Origin: Desulfobulbaceae bacterium
Lineage (GTDB): Bacteria; Desulfobacterota; Desulfobulbia; Desulfobulbales; VMSU01
Length of the DNA stretch: 64,000 bases
Direction of reading: 5' to 3'
Assembly: GCA_028718985.1 (NCBI GenBank)
Contig: JAQUKQ010000004.1
Location: 1 to 64,000, forward strand
Shown here: positions 18,076-26,742 of the stretch, one piece after another
Position numbering within the stretch: position 1 is the stretch's first letter
Layout: each line of letters begins with the position of its first letter
Program-made: the position numbers and the translations under genes
The notes under the pieces: generated by a model
What the model saw: the letters and a program-made list of their open reading frames with translations, nothing else
The model's database searches: none
What the model was told of the DNA's origin: nothing

Positions 18076-19011
18076 TTAAGATTCATGGATGGTTCGCCCG
18101 GTAAGCTTTATGAACAAATCCTCAAGATTAGCCGGGCGGCGTAGCCACTGACTGCAGGGCCTGATTGCCCGGTCAAGTTCAGCGCAATCCTTGTCGGTAT
18201 AGATGTAAATTCCGTCAGGCGTTCGTTCTGAGCGAGCCTGGCAATCTGATGCGACCGTTTGCAGGAGTAGCGCCTCTTCATCCGAGCAGATCACCTCGAA
18301 GACATCGAGACCGACCAGTTCACTCACCATCTGTTTCGGCTCGCCTTGGGCCACCACCTGCCCCTGATCCATGACCAGAATTCGATCGCTCAAGCGTGCC
18401 ACTTCGTCCATGTAGTGGCTGGTGAGCATCATCGTCACCCCTTGTTCTTTCAGCGTTTTCAGGCGTTGCCAGATCAGGTGTCGGGCTTGCGGGTCTAGAC
18501 CGACTGTGGGTTCGTCCAAGATGAGGAGCTGAGGCTGATGCATCATGGCGCGGGCCAGGAGCAGGCGGCGTCGTTGGCCGCCGGAGAGTTGCCTGATGTA
18601 CTCATGACGGCGATTGTCGAGAGCAAAAAACTGCAGAAGTTCAGTGGCGCGAACTCCTGCCTTATGGCGCGGCATTTGGTAGTAGGAGGCGTAGGTCAGG
18701 AGGTTTTCGAAGACGGTGAGGTCGGTATCCAGGTTGTCGTTTTGCGGGATGACGCCGATCTGGCGTTTGATTGCCTTCAGCTGGGCGGGAATCTTTTCTC
18801 CAAAGACCAAAAGTTCCCCAGCGCTTTTTTCGACCAGCCCCAGGATCATCTGGATGGTTGTGGTCTTGCCCGCGCCGTTTGGCCCTAAAAAGCCGAAGCA
18901 CTCGCCTTGCTGGATGGAAAAGCTGATCCCCTTGACCGCCTGTCGGTTGCCAAAGGACTTGGCGAGTTCTTTGGCTTCAACAATGATTGAGGGTTGGTTG
19001 TTTTTGTTCAA
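18076..19011 (-). CDS. ABC transporter ATP-binding protein (NodI/DrrA-like)
   Basis: A 311-residue ABC ATPase. Walker A is GPNGAGKTT, the signature motif is LSGGQRRRL, and Walker B is LLILDEPTVGLDP, with an H-loop His in LTSHYMDEVARL. A C-terminal extension of ~80 residues is usual for DrrA/NodI. It energises the permease encoded 10 bases downstream. The methyltransferase gene ends 48 bases upstream on the same strand. Confidence 0.93.
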   Translation of the reverse strand: MNKNNQPSIIVEAKELAKSFGNRQAVKGISFSIQQGECFGFLGPNGAGKTTTIQMILGLVEKSAGELLVFGEKIPAQLKAIKRQIGVIPQNDNLDTDLTVFENLLTYASYYQMPRHKAGVRATELLQFFALDNRRHEYIRQLSGGQRRRLLLARAMMHQPQLLILDEPTVGLDPQARHLIWQRLKTLKEQGVTMMLTSHYMDEVARLSDRILVMDQGQVVAQGEPKQMVSELVGLDVFEVICSDEEALLLQTVASDCQARSERTPDGIYIYTDKDCAELDRAIRPCSQWLRRPANLEDLFIKLTGRTIHES

Positions 19012-19059
19012 ATTCAGAGGGGTATCCTTTGCTGATAGGCCTGCCAGAGCGTTAAGGAA

Positions 19060-19665
19060 CTATATTGTTCGCTTCCGCATGTGGCAGATCCAGATAAGTG
19101 GGGCAGGGGAACGGTCGAAATCGAAGTGGCCGCGAGTGAGGGAGATGATTTCAAAAAAAGGCTCCACCGCCTCGATGATCTGGCTGGCAGAGAGTTGTGG
19201 CGGGCCTTCGCGATCTCCCCGGTCTTCATCCTTGTTACCGATGAGGGACAGCCATTGGCCGTTGTCTTCCAAAATATCAGCCACTCTGGACGCAAAGCGG
19301 TGCCACACAGCAGGGACTTCAAAGGTATGGAAGCAGCCCCGGTCAAAGGCAAAGGTGAAGGGCGCACCCGGCGGGGGGGATTGCATGAAATCACCCTGAT
19401 AAAAGGTGCATCTGACCTTGGCTTGTTCGGCTTTGGCCCGGGCCTGATCGAGGGCGATCTCTGATAGATCGCACCCTGTGACCCGGAACCCCTGCCCGGC
19501 CAGCCAGATGCAATTGTCGCCGGTACCGCAGCCCAAATCGATGGCCGCACCAACCGGTACCGGGAGTCCAGAGACAAAATCGATCAGGTTGTGGTCCGGC
19601 CGGTTGATCTCCCAGGGGGTGTCGTTCTCCTGGTATCGTTCGACAAAGGATTTTTTTTTGGTCAT
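19060..19665 (-). CDS. Class I SAM-dependent methyltransferase
   Basis: A 201-residue methyltransferase with the SAM-binding glycine motif IDLGCGTGDN near residue 42, an acidic residue at the end of strand 2 (VTGCDLSEIAL) and the hallmark FDRGCFHTF region. The layout resembles thiopurine/tellurite-resistance (TPMT/TehB)-like methyltransferases, which begin with a similar YQENDTPWEI segment. It sits between the FKBP gene and the ABC exporter on one strand, so methylation and export of a small molecule is a reasonable inference. The substrate is not known. Confidence 0.82.
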   Translation of the reverse strand: MTKKKSFVERYQENDTPWEINRPDHNLIDFVSGLPVPVGAAIDLGCGTGDNCIWLAGQGFRVTGCDLSEIALDQARAKAEQAKVRCTFYQGDFMQSPPPGAPFTFAFDRGCFHTFEVPAVWHRFASRVADILEDNGQWLSLIGNKDEDRGDREGPPQLSASQIIEAVEPFFEIISLTRGHFDFDRSPAPLIWICHMRKRTI

Positions 19666-19705
19666 GTGGGGTTCCTGCGAAAAACGGTGAGATATCTTCA
19701 GGGCG

Positions 19706-20134
19706 CTATTTCACGGCAGCCAGTTTAATTTCGAAGGTCAAGCTCTGACCTGCCAGGGGGTGGTTGCCATCAATGGTGACTTGATTGCCCTCGATCTTGT
19801 CGATTCTTCCCTCCACCTGACTGCCATCGGCGCGGCTAAAAGCCAGTTCAACCCCTTGCTGTAGATCGGTCCCGGACGGCAACTCCTCAATCGGCACGGT
19901 CCAGATCAGCTCCCGATCTTTCAACCCATAGGCCTCTGACGGCTTAAATGTCGCAGTCTTGGTCTGGCCCAGATCCATGCCGACCAGGGCGCTATCAAAG
20001 CCCTTGATTACCTTGCCCTTGCCCACCACAAACTCCAGTGGGGTTTTGCCGATATTGGATTCAAAGACTGTTCCGTCTTTCAGCTTGCAGGTGTAGTAGA
20101 CTTTGACTTTGCTACCTTTTTTTACGTGGGCCAT
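19706..20134 (-). CDS. SlyD/FKBP-type peptidyl-prolyl isomerase
   Basis: A 142-residue FKBP-type isomerase of the short SlpA/SlyD class. The FKBP fold opens with VKVYYTCKLKDGTVFESN, followed by an insert-in-flap domain and the C-terminal DGNHPLAGQSLTFEIKL. The cytosolic start at 20134 is chosen because AAGGA lies eight bases upstream and the 44 residues before it do not match the family. It lacks the His-rich metal-binding tail of E. coli SlyD. SlyD assists nickel insertion into hydrogenases in E. coli, so its position directly downstream of the hox operon is suggestive, but it has its own promoter-like sequence. Confidence 0.9.
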   Translation of the reverse strand: MAHVKKGSKVKVYYTCKLKDGTVFESNIGKTPLEFVVGKGKVIKGFDSALVGMDLGQTKTATFKPSEAYGLKDRELIWTVPIEELPSGTDLQQGVELAFSRADGSQVEGRIDKIEGNQVTIDGNHPLAGQSLTFEIKLAAVK

Positions 20135-20237
20135 GAGGGTGTCCTTGAGTGCCTGATATCTTTTGAGTAGGCCATCGATTGCATGTTTATTTAGCCTATT
20201 TGAGAACATAGGATTACGAACTGTTAGATCCCCAGGG

Positions 20238-20266
20238 AGCATAGCATAATTTTGTGAGCCTATCAA
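20238..20266 (-). promoter_or_regulatory. Candidate sigma-70 promoter for the FKBP gene
   Basis: Minus strand: TTGATA (20266-20261), a 17-base spacer, then TATGCT (20243-20238). The -35 matches five of six and the -10 four of six. The -35 overlaps the last codon of the hydrogenase protease gene, so FKBP, the methyltransferase and the ABC genes could be expressed independently of hox. Confidence 0.5.
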
Positions 20267-20706
20267 TTAGCGCGTAAAAAATCGGCAAGGATTTGTACGG
20301 CCTTTTCGGCCCGGAGGCGTCCCTTCGGGCTCAACTCAGTCCCGAAGTCAAAAAAATCGCCAAGAACAGTGCAGAAAAAAGCCTCAATCATTTCTCCGTA
20401 GAGTTGTTCGTACATGCGGATTAAATCCGCCGGTGTCAGATGATGGGTGGAAGGGGGGATTGCTCGCTCTGATCGACCAACTTTTTCGAAGATGATTGCT
20501 TCTCCCTTAGCTGCGGCATCGATAAAAAGAAGGCGGGAAAAGGAATGAAACTCCTCCAGGAGATCGAGAGAGAGTTGGTGCTGGGTTTGAACGACTACGC
20601 CGGAGAGATGGAGGGCTGAGAGTTGCTCCGCGATCCAAATTCCGGCGTTGTCGTCTGTTCTGATGGTGTTGCCGAAGCCAATAACCAGGGTGTTGCTCAC
20701 CGCCAC
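20263..20706 (-). CDS. NiFe-hydrogenase maturation protease
   Basis: A 147-residue endopeptidase of the HyaD/HybD/HoxW family, which removes the C-terminal tail of the large subunit after nickel insertion. It has the N-terminal signature [15 protein letters not shown] and the metal-ligand region FIDAAAKG, where the second conserved acidic residue is found. The start overlaps the end of hoxH by 10 bases, so expression is coupled to its substrate. HoxH has a cleavable tail, which agrees with this role. Confidence 0.93.
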   Translation of the reverse strand: MAVSNTLVIGFGNTIRTDDNAGIWIAEQLSALHLSGVVVQTQHQLSLDLLEEFHSFSRLLFIDAAAKGEAIIFEKVGRSERAIPPSTHHLTPADLIRMYEQLYGEMIEAFFCTVLGDFFDFGTELSPKGRLRAEKAVQILADFLRAN

Positions 20707-22130
20707 ACTTCATCCAGTAATTCGTTGTCTGGTCCTACCATTTGCACATGCATCGGCATTTGGCCTGAGGCATGGGTGGAGCAGGAGAGGCAGGGGTCGT
20801 AGCAGCGGATGCCTGCTTCGACCCGGTTGAGCATGCCCTCGGTCACTTTGCCTTTGCTGCCGTCGATAAAGTGGGCTGCAATCTGTTTGACGGTTCGGTT
20901 CATGGCGATATTGTTTTGCGCCGTGGCGATAATCAGGTTCACCTTTTGCAGCACCCCATCGCCGTCTACCGTGTACTGGTGAAAGAGGACTCCGCGTGGT
21001 GCTTCGGTGCAGCCGACGCCATCAAGTCGGTTGACACCGGCAGTGGCGCGGGTGTGTGTTCCTGTAATTGTCGGGTCGCACAGGAGCAGTTCTATCTTTT
21101 CGACAGCAAAGAGGATCTCGATCAAGCGGGCGTAGTGATAATAGAATGAATTGTTGGCAACACCGACACTGCCGCCCAAGGATTTGAACAGCTTGCGTTC
21201 GGCTTCTGCCAACGGTGTTTCGATATAGTCGCAGATGTTGACTCGCGCCAGAGGCCCTACGCGATACATGCCGCCTGGATAATCTAATGGTTTGTAGTAG
21301 GGGAATTTCATGTATGACCACGGCTCTGCAGCCTCCCCGAAGTAGTCAGAGTAGTGGCGCGGGTCGAGATGATCGGCGATGGTGTTGCCGTTGCCGTCTT
21401 GGATGCGTAGTCCGCCATCATAGTACTCCAGGCCACCGTCCTTGCTTACCAAGCCGACCATCAGGGTGCGGAAATTGCCAAATTCGGGGATCTCCTTGGC
21501 AAATTTCAGGTGGATTTTCTTGAGCACCTCAAGGGCGAGCAGGGTTGTCTCCTTGGCCTCTGGGATACCGGACAGAATGTAATCTCGCTTTTCAGGTTCG
21601 AGAGGGTCTCTTACCCCGCCTGGTACTGCCAAAGTCGAATGGACTCGCCTGCCGCCAAGAATTTGAATGATCTCTTGACCAAATTTACGCAGACGAATGC
21701 CGCGTCTGGCGAACTCTTTGTCTGCCTCCATCAGGCCGAAGACATTGCGTTTGGCCGGATCCGAATCGAAGCCGAGGATGAAATCGGGGGACGATAGGTG
21801 GAAAAAACTCAAAGCGTGAGATTGCAGCCACTGGGCAAGTGTCCCCAGGCGACGAAGTTTTTCTGCCGTCTCCGGGATTGAAACGGCCAAAATCTCATCG
21901 CCCGCCTTCGAGGCAGTCAGCATGTGGCTGGCCGGGCAGATGCCGCAGGTACGGGAAGTGATGCCGGGCATCTCCCAGAGCAGGCGGCCTTCGCAAAACT
22001 TTTCGAAGCCCCTGAATTCATTAACATGGAAACGCGCGTCCAAGACATCACCGTTGTCGTCCAGTTGGATGGTGATCTTGGCATGCCCTTCGATACGGGT
22101 GACGGGGGATATGGTGAGTAGTTTTGGCAT
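20697..22130 (-). CDS. hoxH: NAD-linked NiFe hydrogenase large subunit
   Basis: HoxH, 477 residues, carrying the NiFe active site of a cytosolic group 3 hydrogenase. The nickel ligands are in [10 protein letters not shown] near the N-terminus and DPCLSCSTH near the C-terminus. After that His a tail of about 21 residues (starting ASGQMPMHV) remains for removal by the downstream protease. ATG at 22130 is chosen because [16 protein letters not shown] matches the family start and GAAGG lies just upstream; an in-frame start at 22163 would add 11 unmatched residues. It follows hoxY by 25 bases. Confidence 0.95.
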   Translation of the reverse strand: MPKLLTISPVTRIEGHAKITIQLDDNGDVLDARFHVNEFRGFEKFCEGRLLWEMPGITSRTCGICPASHMLTASKAGDEILAVSIPETAEKLRRLGTLAQWLQSHALSFFHLSSPDFILGFDSDPAKRNVFGLMEADKEFARRGIRLRKFGQEIIQILGGRRVHSTLAVPGGVRDPLEPEKRDYILSGIPEAKETTLLALEVLKKIHLKFAKEIPEFGNFRTLMVGLVSKDGGLEYYDGGLRIQDGNGNTIADHLDPRHYSDYFGEAAEPWSYMKFPYYKPLDYPGGMYRVGPLARVNICDYIETPLAEAERKLFKSLGGSVGVANNSFYYHYARLIEILFAVEKIELLLCDPTITGTHTRATAGVNRLDGVGCTEAPRGVLFHQYTVDGDGVLQKVNLIIATAQNNIAMNRTVKQIAAHFIDGSKGKVTEGMLNRVEAGIRCYDPCLSCSTHASGQMPMHVQMVGPDNELLDEVWR

Positions 22131-22155
22131 ATTGCCTTCTTGTCCTTTGTGAGAG

Positions 22156-22695
22156 TTACCCAAATCGTAAGTAGGCAGAGGGAAGCACTGGGGTTCGTCC
22201 CGCCAGCAGTTCAGTCACAGCAAGCCAGATCTCCTCTGCCGATGGTGGACAACCATGCAGGAAGAGATCGACGGGAATTACCTCGTGCAGAGGCAAGGCC
22301 TTTTTCATCAGGGTGGCGATGATTTCGTACGCGTTTGGCACCTTTGGATTGCGGTCCGTCAATTCAATGTACGCCCGGCGTTCGATCTCGTCGACCGTAA
22401 AGCGATTGCGCATGGCGGAGACATTGCCCGTACTGGCGCAATCGCCGAAGGCAATGACAATGCGGGAATTTTTCCGGATGGTGTGGGCCAGCTCCTCGTT
22501 TTCGGAGTTGGTGACGGCGCCTTCGACCAGTGTCACATCGACATTCTGTGGGAAATCCTTGACATCTGCGATGGGTGAGTAGACCAGGTCGATCTTGTCG
22601 GCCAGTTCGAACAGGCCCTCGTCGATGTCGAGAAAAGACATGTGGCAGCCGGAACAGCCGCTCAGCCATGCCGTTGCAACTCTAGGCTTAGTCAT
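22156..22695 (-). CDS. hoxY: NAD-linked NiFe hydrogenase small subunit
   Basis: HoxY, 179 residues. It carries the proximal [4Fe-4S] cluster next to the NiFe site. The cluster cysteines can be read in [20 protein letters not shown] and [10 protein letters not shown]. It has no Tat signal, as expected for a soluble group 3d enzyme, and is much shorter than uptake-type small subunits because it lacks the distal clusters. AAGGAAG lies seven bases before the ATG. The gene is between hoxU and hoxH, the standard order. Confidence 0.95.
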   Translation of the reverse strand: MTKPRVATAWLSGCSGCHMSFLDIDEGLFELADKIDLVYSPIADVKDFPQNVDVTLVEGAVTNSENEELAHTIRKNSRIVIAFGDCASTGNVSAMRNRFTVDEIERRAYIELTDRNPKVPNAYEIIATLMKKALPLHEVIPVDLFLHGCPPSAEEIWLAVTELLAGRTPVLPSAYLRFG

Positions 22696-22713
22696 AATTT
22701 CTTCCTTGTTTCT

Positions 22714-23439
22714 CTATTCACCCTTGGCGACCCATTCCTTTTTGTTACGGGCCGTGACGATGTATTTCAGGAAATCTTCTCCCTTATGCATCTCCGACAC
22801 GCCGACTCCTCTCTCAATCAAGGCACCGGTTGGGCATACTCGGACGCACTTGCCGCACGAGGTGCAGGCCTCCGACTCGCCCCAGGGTTGATTCATGCCT
22901 GAGATAATCGTGCAGCCAAGGCCGCGCCCGGCAATGTCCCAGACATGGGCACCTTCGACTTCGTGGCAGACGCGGACACAGCGGTTGCAGAGCACACAGC
23001 GGTTCCGGTCGATGGCGTAGCTTTTGTGGCTGGCATCGAGCGATTTTCCTGGGAATAGATACGGAAAGCGAACGTGGGTCAACCCAACCTCCGAGGCGAG
23101 ATCCTGGAGTTCGCACGAACTGTTGACAACACAGACAGCGCAGTGGTGGTTGCCTTCGGAGATCATCATCTCGACGATCATGCGTCGGTAGCGTTGTAGT
23201 TTTTCGGTGTTGGTGTGAATGACCATGCCCTCCGCTGGCACAGTCGTACAGGCTGGCTGCAATTTGGGCGATCCTTCAATCTCGACCAGGCAGAGACGGC
23301 AGGCACCGATTGGCGATAGCCCGTCTAAGTGGCAGAGCGTCGGGATGTTGACCCCATGTTCACGGGCAATTGTGAGAATGGTGTCGTTGGCATCGGCGCT
23401 GTATTGTTCCCCATCCAGGGTAAGCGTTATGTTTGGCAT
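22714..23439 (-). CDS. hoxU: Hydrogenase diaphorase Fe-S subunit
   Basis: HoxU, 241 residues, homologous to the N-terminal part of NuoG. It has a plant-type [2Fe-2S] site (CHLDGLSPIGACRLC), a His-Cys3 [4Fe-4S] region (HHCAVCVVNSSCELQ) and two further four-Cys clusters (CVLCNRCVRVC, CTSCGKCVRVC). It passes electrons between HoxF and HoxY. The family start MPNITLTLDG at 23439 was chosen over the longer open frame; AAGGT is upstream. It begins 10 bases after the hoxF stop. Confidence 0.94.
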   Translation of the reverse strand: MPNITLTLDGEQYSADANDTILTIAREHGVNIPTLCHLDGLSPIGACRLCLVEIEGSPKLQPACTTVPAEGMVIHTNTEKLQRYRRMIVEMMISEGNHHCAVCVVNSSCELQDLASEVGLTHVRFPYLFPGKSLDASHKSYAIDRNRCVLCNRCVRVCHEVEGAHVWDIAGRGLGCTIISGMNQPWGESEACTSCGKCVRVCPTGALIERGVGVSEMHKGEDFLKYIVTARNKKEWVAKGE

Positions 23440-23449
23440 AGTCGGTACC

Positions 23450-25093
23450 TTATTGGCCGGGTTCTTTCTGAGTGGACGGGATGAAACCCTCTGCATTGCG
23501 GAGTAGTGAGGTGTACTCTTCCTCAAAGAAACGCATGGTCGAGAGTACTGGGTTTGGTGCGGACTGGCCAAGGCCGCAGAGGCTGGTCTCCTTCACCATC
23601 AGGCAGAGATCCTTCAGGAGCTCGTAGTCGTCGGTGGTCGCTTCTCCCTTCGAAATCTTATTCAGCAGGCCGTGGATGTGCTTGGTGCCAACCCGGCAGG
23701 GGACGCATTTGCCGCACGACTCATCAACGCAAAACTCCATAAAATATTTGGCGACATCAACCATGCTAGAGGTGGAGTCCATGACGATCAGTCCACCACT
23801 GCCCATGATCGAACCGACTGTGGCCAGGGACTCGTAATCAACCGGCAGGTCAAGGTGCTCCTTCGGGATACAACCTCCGGACGGGCCACCAGTTTGCGCG
23901 GCTTTGAATTCGGTACCATCGGAGGTGCCGCCGCCAATGTCGAAGATGATTTCCCGCAACGGGATCCCCATCGGCACTTCGATGAGGCCGGTATTTTTGA
24001 TCTTGCCCGCCAGGGCAAAGACCTTGGTGCCGGTGCTTTTGGCGGTGCCGATGGAGGAGAACCAGGCACTGCCCCGATTGATGATCGGCGCGATATTGGC
24101 AAAGGTTTCAACGTTATTGATTGACGTCGGCATTCCCCACAAGCCCTTTTCGGGTGGATAGGGTGGGCGTGGAGTCGGGCGACCGCGGCGCCCCATCAGC
24201 GACCGGAGGAGTGCGGTCTCCTCTCCGCATACGTAAGCGCCAGCCCCGATGCGTAAATCAATGCGGAAATTGAATCGAGTATCGAGAATGCTGCTGCCGA
24301 GCAGGCCGTTTTTTTCAGCCTGTTTGATGGCGAGATGCAGGCGTTCGATGGCCAGCGGATACTCGGCGCGGATGTAAATGTAGCCCTGATTTGCCCCAAC
24401 GGCGTAGCCCGCCACCGCCATCCCTTCCAAGACCCGGTGCGGATCGCCTTCCAGCACCGAGCGATCCATAAAGGCACCTGGATCACCTTCATCGGCATTG
24501 CAGACGATGTATTTCTGGGGAGCAGTCCCTTTGAGGACGAGAGCCCACTTTAATCCTGTCAAATAGCCCGCCCCGCCTCGACCGCGCAGGCCACTCTTGC
24601 GAACCTCTTCAACCACTTCCCCTGGAGTCATTTCGGTCAATACCTTGGCCAGCGCTTCATAGCCGCCCTGGGCGATATATTCGTTGATGCTTTCGGCATT
24701 GATGCGGCCAAGGTTTTCCAGCACGATCTTCACTTGTGAGGCAAAGAATGGGCCTGTCGTCTCGACCTCGTTCTCTTTTATTTTCTTGCCCTGAGCAATA
24801 TGCTCCACGACGATGCGTCTGGCAACGGTTGCGTCGACGCGCTGGTACAAGGTTTTGTCAGACTGCACAAAAACCATGGGACCCTCGCCGCACATGCCAA
24901 GGCAGCCGGTGCCGATGACTTCGCAACTTTGAGAGAGCCCTTTTTCTGTTAAGGTTTCGAGCAGCACGTCCTTGACGGACTCGCCGCTGCTGGGCACGCA
25001 TCCGGCCGAAGAGCAGTAGAGGATTCGATGCCTAAACGTCGCTTGGCGCTGATTCTCTTGATCGCTGAGTTCGCGAAGTTCTTCCAGGTTCAT
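23450..25093 (-). CDS. hoxF: Hydrogenase diaphorase flavoprotein (NADH-binding)
   Basis: HoxF, 547 residues. A thioredoxin-like [2Fe-2S] domain occupies the first ~110 residues ([26 protein letters not shown]). The NuoF-like part follows, with the NADH/FMN motif [16 protein letters not shown], the FMN segment [10 protein letters not shown], and the [4Fe-4S] cysteines in [12 protein letters not shown] plus a later CGLG. It exchanges electrons with NAD(H). The ATG at 25093 overlaps the hoxE stop as ATGA, which favours it over the in-frame start 10 codons earlier. Confidence 0.95.
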   Translation of the reverse strand: MNLEELRELSDQENQRQATFRHRILYCSSAGCVPSSGESVKDVLLETLTEKGLSQSCEVIGTGCLGMCGEGPMVFVQSDKTLYQRVDATVARRIVVEHIAQGKKIKENEVETTGPFFASQVKIVLENLGRINAESINEYIAQGGYEALAKVLTEMTPGEVVEEVRKSGLRGRGGAGYLTGLKWALVLKGTAPQKYIVCNADEGDPGAFMDRSVLEGDPHRVLEGMAVAGYAVGANQGYIYIRAEYPLAIERLHLAIKQAEKNGLLGSSILDTRFNFRIDLRIGAGAYVCGEETALLRSLMGRRGRPTPRPPYPPEKGLWGMPTSINNVETFANIAPIINRGSAWFSSIGTAKSTGTKVFALAGKIKNTGLIEVPMGIPLREIIFDIGGGTSDGTEFKAAQTGGPSGGCIPKEHLDLPVDYESLATVGSIMGSGGLIVMDSTSSMVDVAKYFMEFCVDESCGKCVPCRVGTKHIHGLLNKISKGEATTDDYELLKDLCLMVKETSLCGLGQSAPNPVLSTMRFFEEEYTSLLRNAEGFIPSTQKEPGQ

Positions 25094-25617
25094 GCGGGGG
25101 CCTCGTCGGACGTGTTTTGCCACTGATCGATGCGCTCAAGCAGCTCGGCGGTGGTCATTTTTCCTTCGACATTGTTATCCAATATGGCAACAGGTGCCAG
25201 GCCGCAGGAGCCGATGCAGCGTGCCGACATCAGGGAGATCTTGCCGTCCGCGGTTGTTTCTCCCAACTTGCAGCCGCATTTGTGTTCGACAGCTTTCTGG
25301 ACTTCCGATGAACCTTTAACGTAACAGGCGGTTCCGGTGCACAGGACCAGGGAGTGTTCGCCCTGCGGCTTCAGACGAAAGAAATGATAGAAGGTGGCGA
25401 CGCCGTAAACTCGGCTGAAGGGAACCTTCAGCGCCCGTGCCACATAGATCAAAAGGTCCTGTTCGAGGTAGCCGAAAATGCCCTGCGCAACGTGCAATAT
25501 TTCGATCAGCGCATCCCCATTCGATTGGTGCTTTTTGATTGCCCGGTCAATCAGCGTAAAACGCTTGTCGCCACTGGGGTGGGATGGGGTTTCCTGTTTC
25601 TGTGTCTCGGCGGCCAT
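25090..25617 (-). CDS. hoxE: Hydrogenase diaphorase NuoE-like subunit
   Basis: HoxE, 175 residues, a NuoE-type thioredoxin-like [2Fe-2S] protein and the first gene of the hox operon. The cluster cysteines are visible in [11 protein letters not shown] and [11 protein letters not shown]. The N-terminal helical part ([22 protein letters not shown]) is typical. Its presence makes this the five-subunit HoxEFUYH enzyme known from cyanobacteria and some sulfate reducers, rather than the four-subunit HoxFUYH form. AAGG lies nine bases before ATG. Confidence 0.94.
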   Translation of the reverse strand: MAAETQKQETPSHPSGDKRFTLIDRAIKKHQSNGDALIEILHVAQGIFGYLEQDLLIYVARALKVPFSRVYGVATFYHFFRLKPQGEHSLVLCTGTACYVKGSSEVQKAVEHKCGCKLGETTADGKISLMSARCIGSCGLAPVAILDNNVEGKMTTAELLERIDQWQNTSDEAPA

Positions 25618-25682
25618 AGGTGATACCTTGTCGGAGGGGAGAGGGTTCTGCAGCTCAAGGATGAGAGAAAGATCGTATCTAA

Positions 25683-25711
25683 AAGCTTAGGTGGGGGGAG
25701 TGCGCAGGTCA
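25683..25711 (-). promoter_or_regulatory. Candidate promoter for the hox operon
   Basis: Minus strand: TTGACC, 17-base C-rich spacer, TAAGCT. The -35 matches five of six; the -10 only three. The leader to the hoxE ATG would be about 60 nucleotides. A sigma-54 site was looked for and not found. Confidence 0.35.
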
Positions 25712-25859
25712 AGGAAATTTTTTTGAAGTATCGATTCTTCTTATTTGCTGCTTTCTTGCTGGTGATTATGCGCATCCCGTGTGATATCGCAAGGCAAAAA
25801 AAACAAGGGCTTAGTAGTAAAAAAGTAATTGTTATCAAGGTGATATGGTGAAGTTGGTA

Positions 25860-25873
25860 TCGATGGCAATCGA
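25860..25873. promoter_or_regulatory. Inverted repeat, possible operator
   Basis: TCGAT-GGCA-ATCGA is a perfect inverted repeat with a four-base centre, located 45 bases upstream of the -35 of the GntR-type gene. Position suits a regulator binding site; which protein binds is unknown. Confidence 0.35.
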
Positions 25874-25918
25874 AGGCTATGAGGGTATTTTTTTTATTTT
25901 TGTCTGCACTCACAACTC

Positions 25919-25947
25919 TTGACAAAGTCATATCGTTATAATATATG
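25919..25947 (+). promoter_or_regulatory. Promoter of the GntR-type gene overlapping its first ATG
   Basis: TTGACA at 25919-25924 is perfect. At 17 bases the -10 would be TATATG (25942-25947), which includes the first in-frame ATG (25945). A perfect TATAAT at 25937-25942 has only a 12-base spacer. Either way transcription would begin close to or at the ATGs at 25954 and 25957, suggesting a leaderless message. Confidence 0.5.
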
Positions 25948-25953
25948 ACAATA

Positions 25954-26715
25954 ATGATGCAAAATGAAACGACATGGTTGCACAATAAAACGGTCGATCG
26001 ATTTAACCAGGAGAAGCTCTATCTGCAGCTTACCCGGATATTTCTCGACCAGATTCTTTCGGGGCATTGGGAGATCGATAGTCAGATCCCGACGGAGGCC
26101 GAACTGTGCCAGCAGTATGGAGTGAGCAAGATTACCGTCCGCCAGGCAATCAAGAATTTGGCTGGTGATGGCTATCTTTTGAAAATCCAGGGTAAAGGGA
26201 CTTTTGTAAAAAGCAGCGATCAGACTCATGGTTTTGCCATGAAGACTCGATTTACCGACAACATGTTTGGAAAGGAGGTGCAAGTGAAGCGAGAGGTGGT
26301 GACCCGTGGCGTTCAGTCTGCTGAAAGCCCGGCTCGCGGATACCTTAAGACCCAGGAGGATATTTACTGCATTGTCAGCCAGCGAGTTGTGGAGGGACAA
26401 CCTATCTCGATGGAAGAGTCGTATATCCCTGTTTCGATGCTGCCAGGCGCAAGTGATCTCGATTTTACCGAGCGTTCACTGCTTGCCACACTCCAGGAAC
26501 GTGGAACAAAAAAGATTGGCAAGATTATTCAGACAGTTGAAATAGCAGCCGTGCATGGCCAGAACGCCAGACATCTTGGCGTGACAGAGGGTGTGCCGGG
26601 GCTGGTGATTCATCGCCTGTTTCTAGGTTCAGATGAGACCCCTGTTGCCTACACCAAATTTTCCGGAAGAAGCGACCGCTATCAATTCCAAACAGAATTT
26701 GAGCGGATCAGATAG
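25954..26715 (+). CDS. GntR/HutC-family transcriptional regulator
   Basis: About 253 residues. The N-terminal winged helix-turn-helix reads PTEAELCQQYGVSKITVRQAI followed by the wing GDGYLLKIQGKGTFV. The C-terminal UTRA ligand domain is visible in MEESYIPVSML and GVPGLVIHRLFLG. HutC-subfamily members respond to small organic effectors. ATG at 25954 (or 25957) is preferred because the first ATG, 25945, lies inside the promoter -10. No ribosome-binding site precedes any of them. A TSUP transporter starts 27 bases downstream, and the hox operon diverges upstream; either could be the target. Confidence 0.88.
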   Translation: MMQNETTWLHNKTVDRFNQEKLYLQLTRIFLDQILSGHWEIDSQIPTEAELCQQYGVSKITVRQAIKNLAGDGYLLKIQGKGTFVKSSDQTHGFAMKTRFTDNMFGKEVQVKREVVTRGVQSAESPARGYLKTQEDIYCIVSQRVVEGQPISMEESYIPVSMLPGASDLDFTERSLLATLQERGTKKIGKIIQTVEIAAVHGQNARHLGVTEGVPGLVIHRLFLGSDETPVAYTKFSGRSDRYQFQTEFERIR

Positions 26716-26742
26716 AATTTACCTTAAGGAGGAAGTGACACA

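Larger units (their letters stand above)
25618..25944. other. 327-base divergent regulatory region between hoxE and gntR-type gene
   Basis: No gene is seen. The stretch is A/T-rich with several homopolymer runs. It contains a promoter candidate toward hoxE (25683-25711), one toward the GntR gene (25919-25947) and a 14-base inverted repeat (25860-25873) between them. This is where regulation of the hydrogenase by the divergently encoded GntR protein would be expected, if it occurs. Confidence 0.6.

Noticed and set aside
25551-25985. A 144-codon minus-strand frame across the hoxE upstream region
   Set aside because: It overlaps both promoters and the start of the GntR gene and has low-complexity translation.
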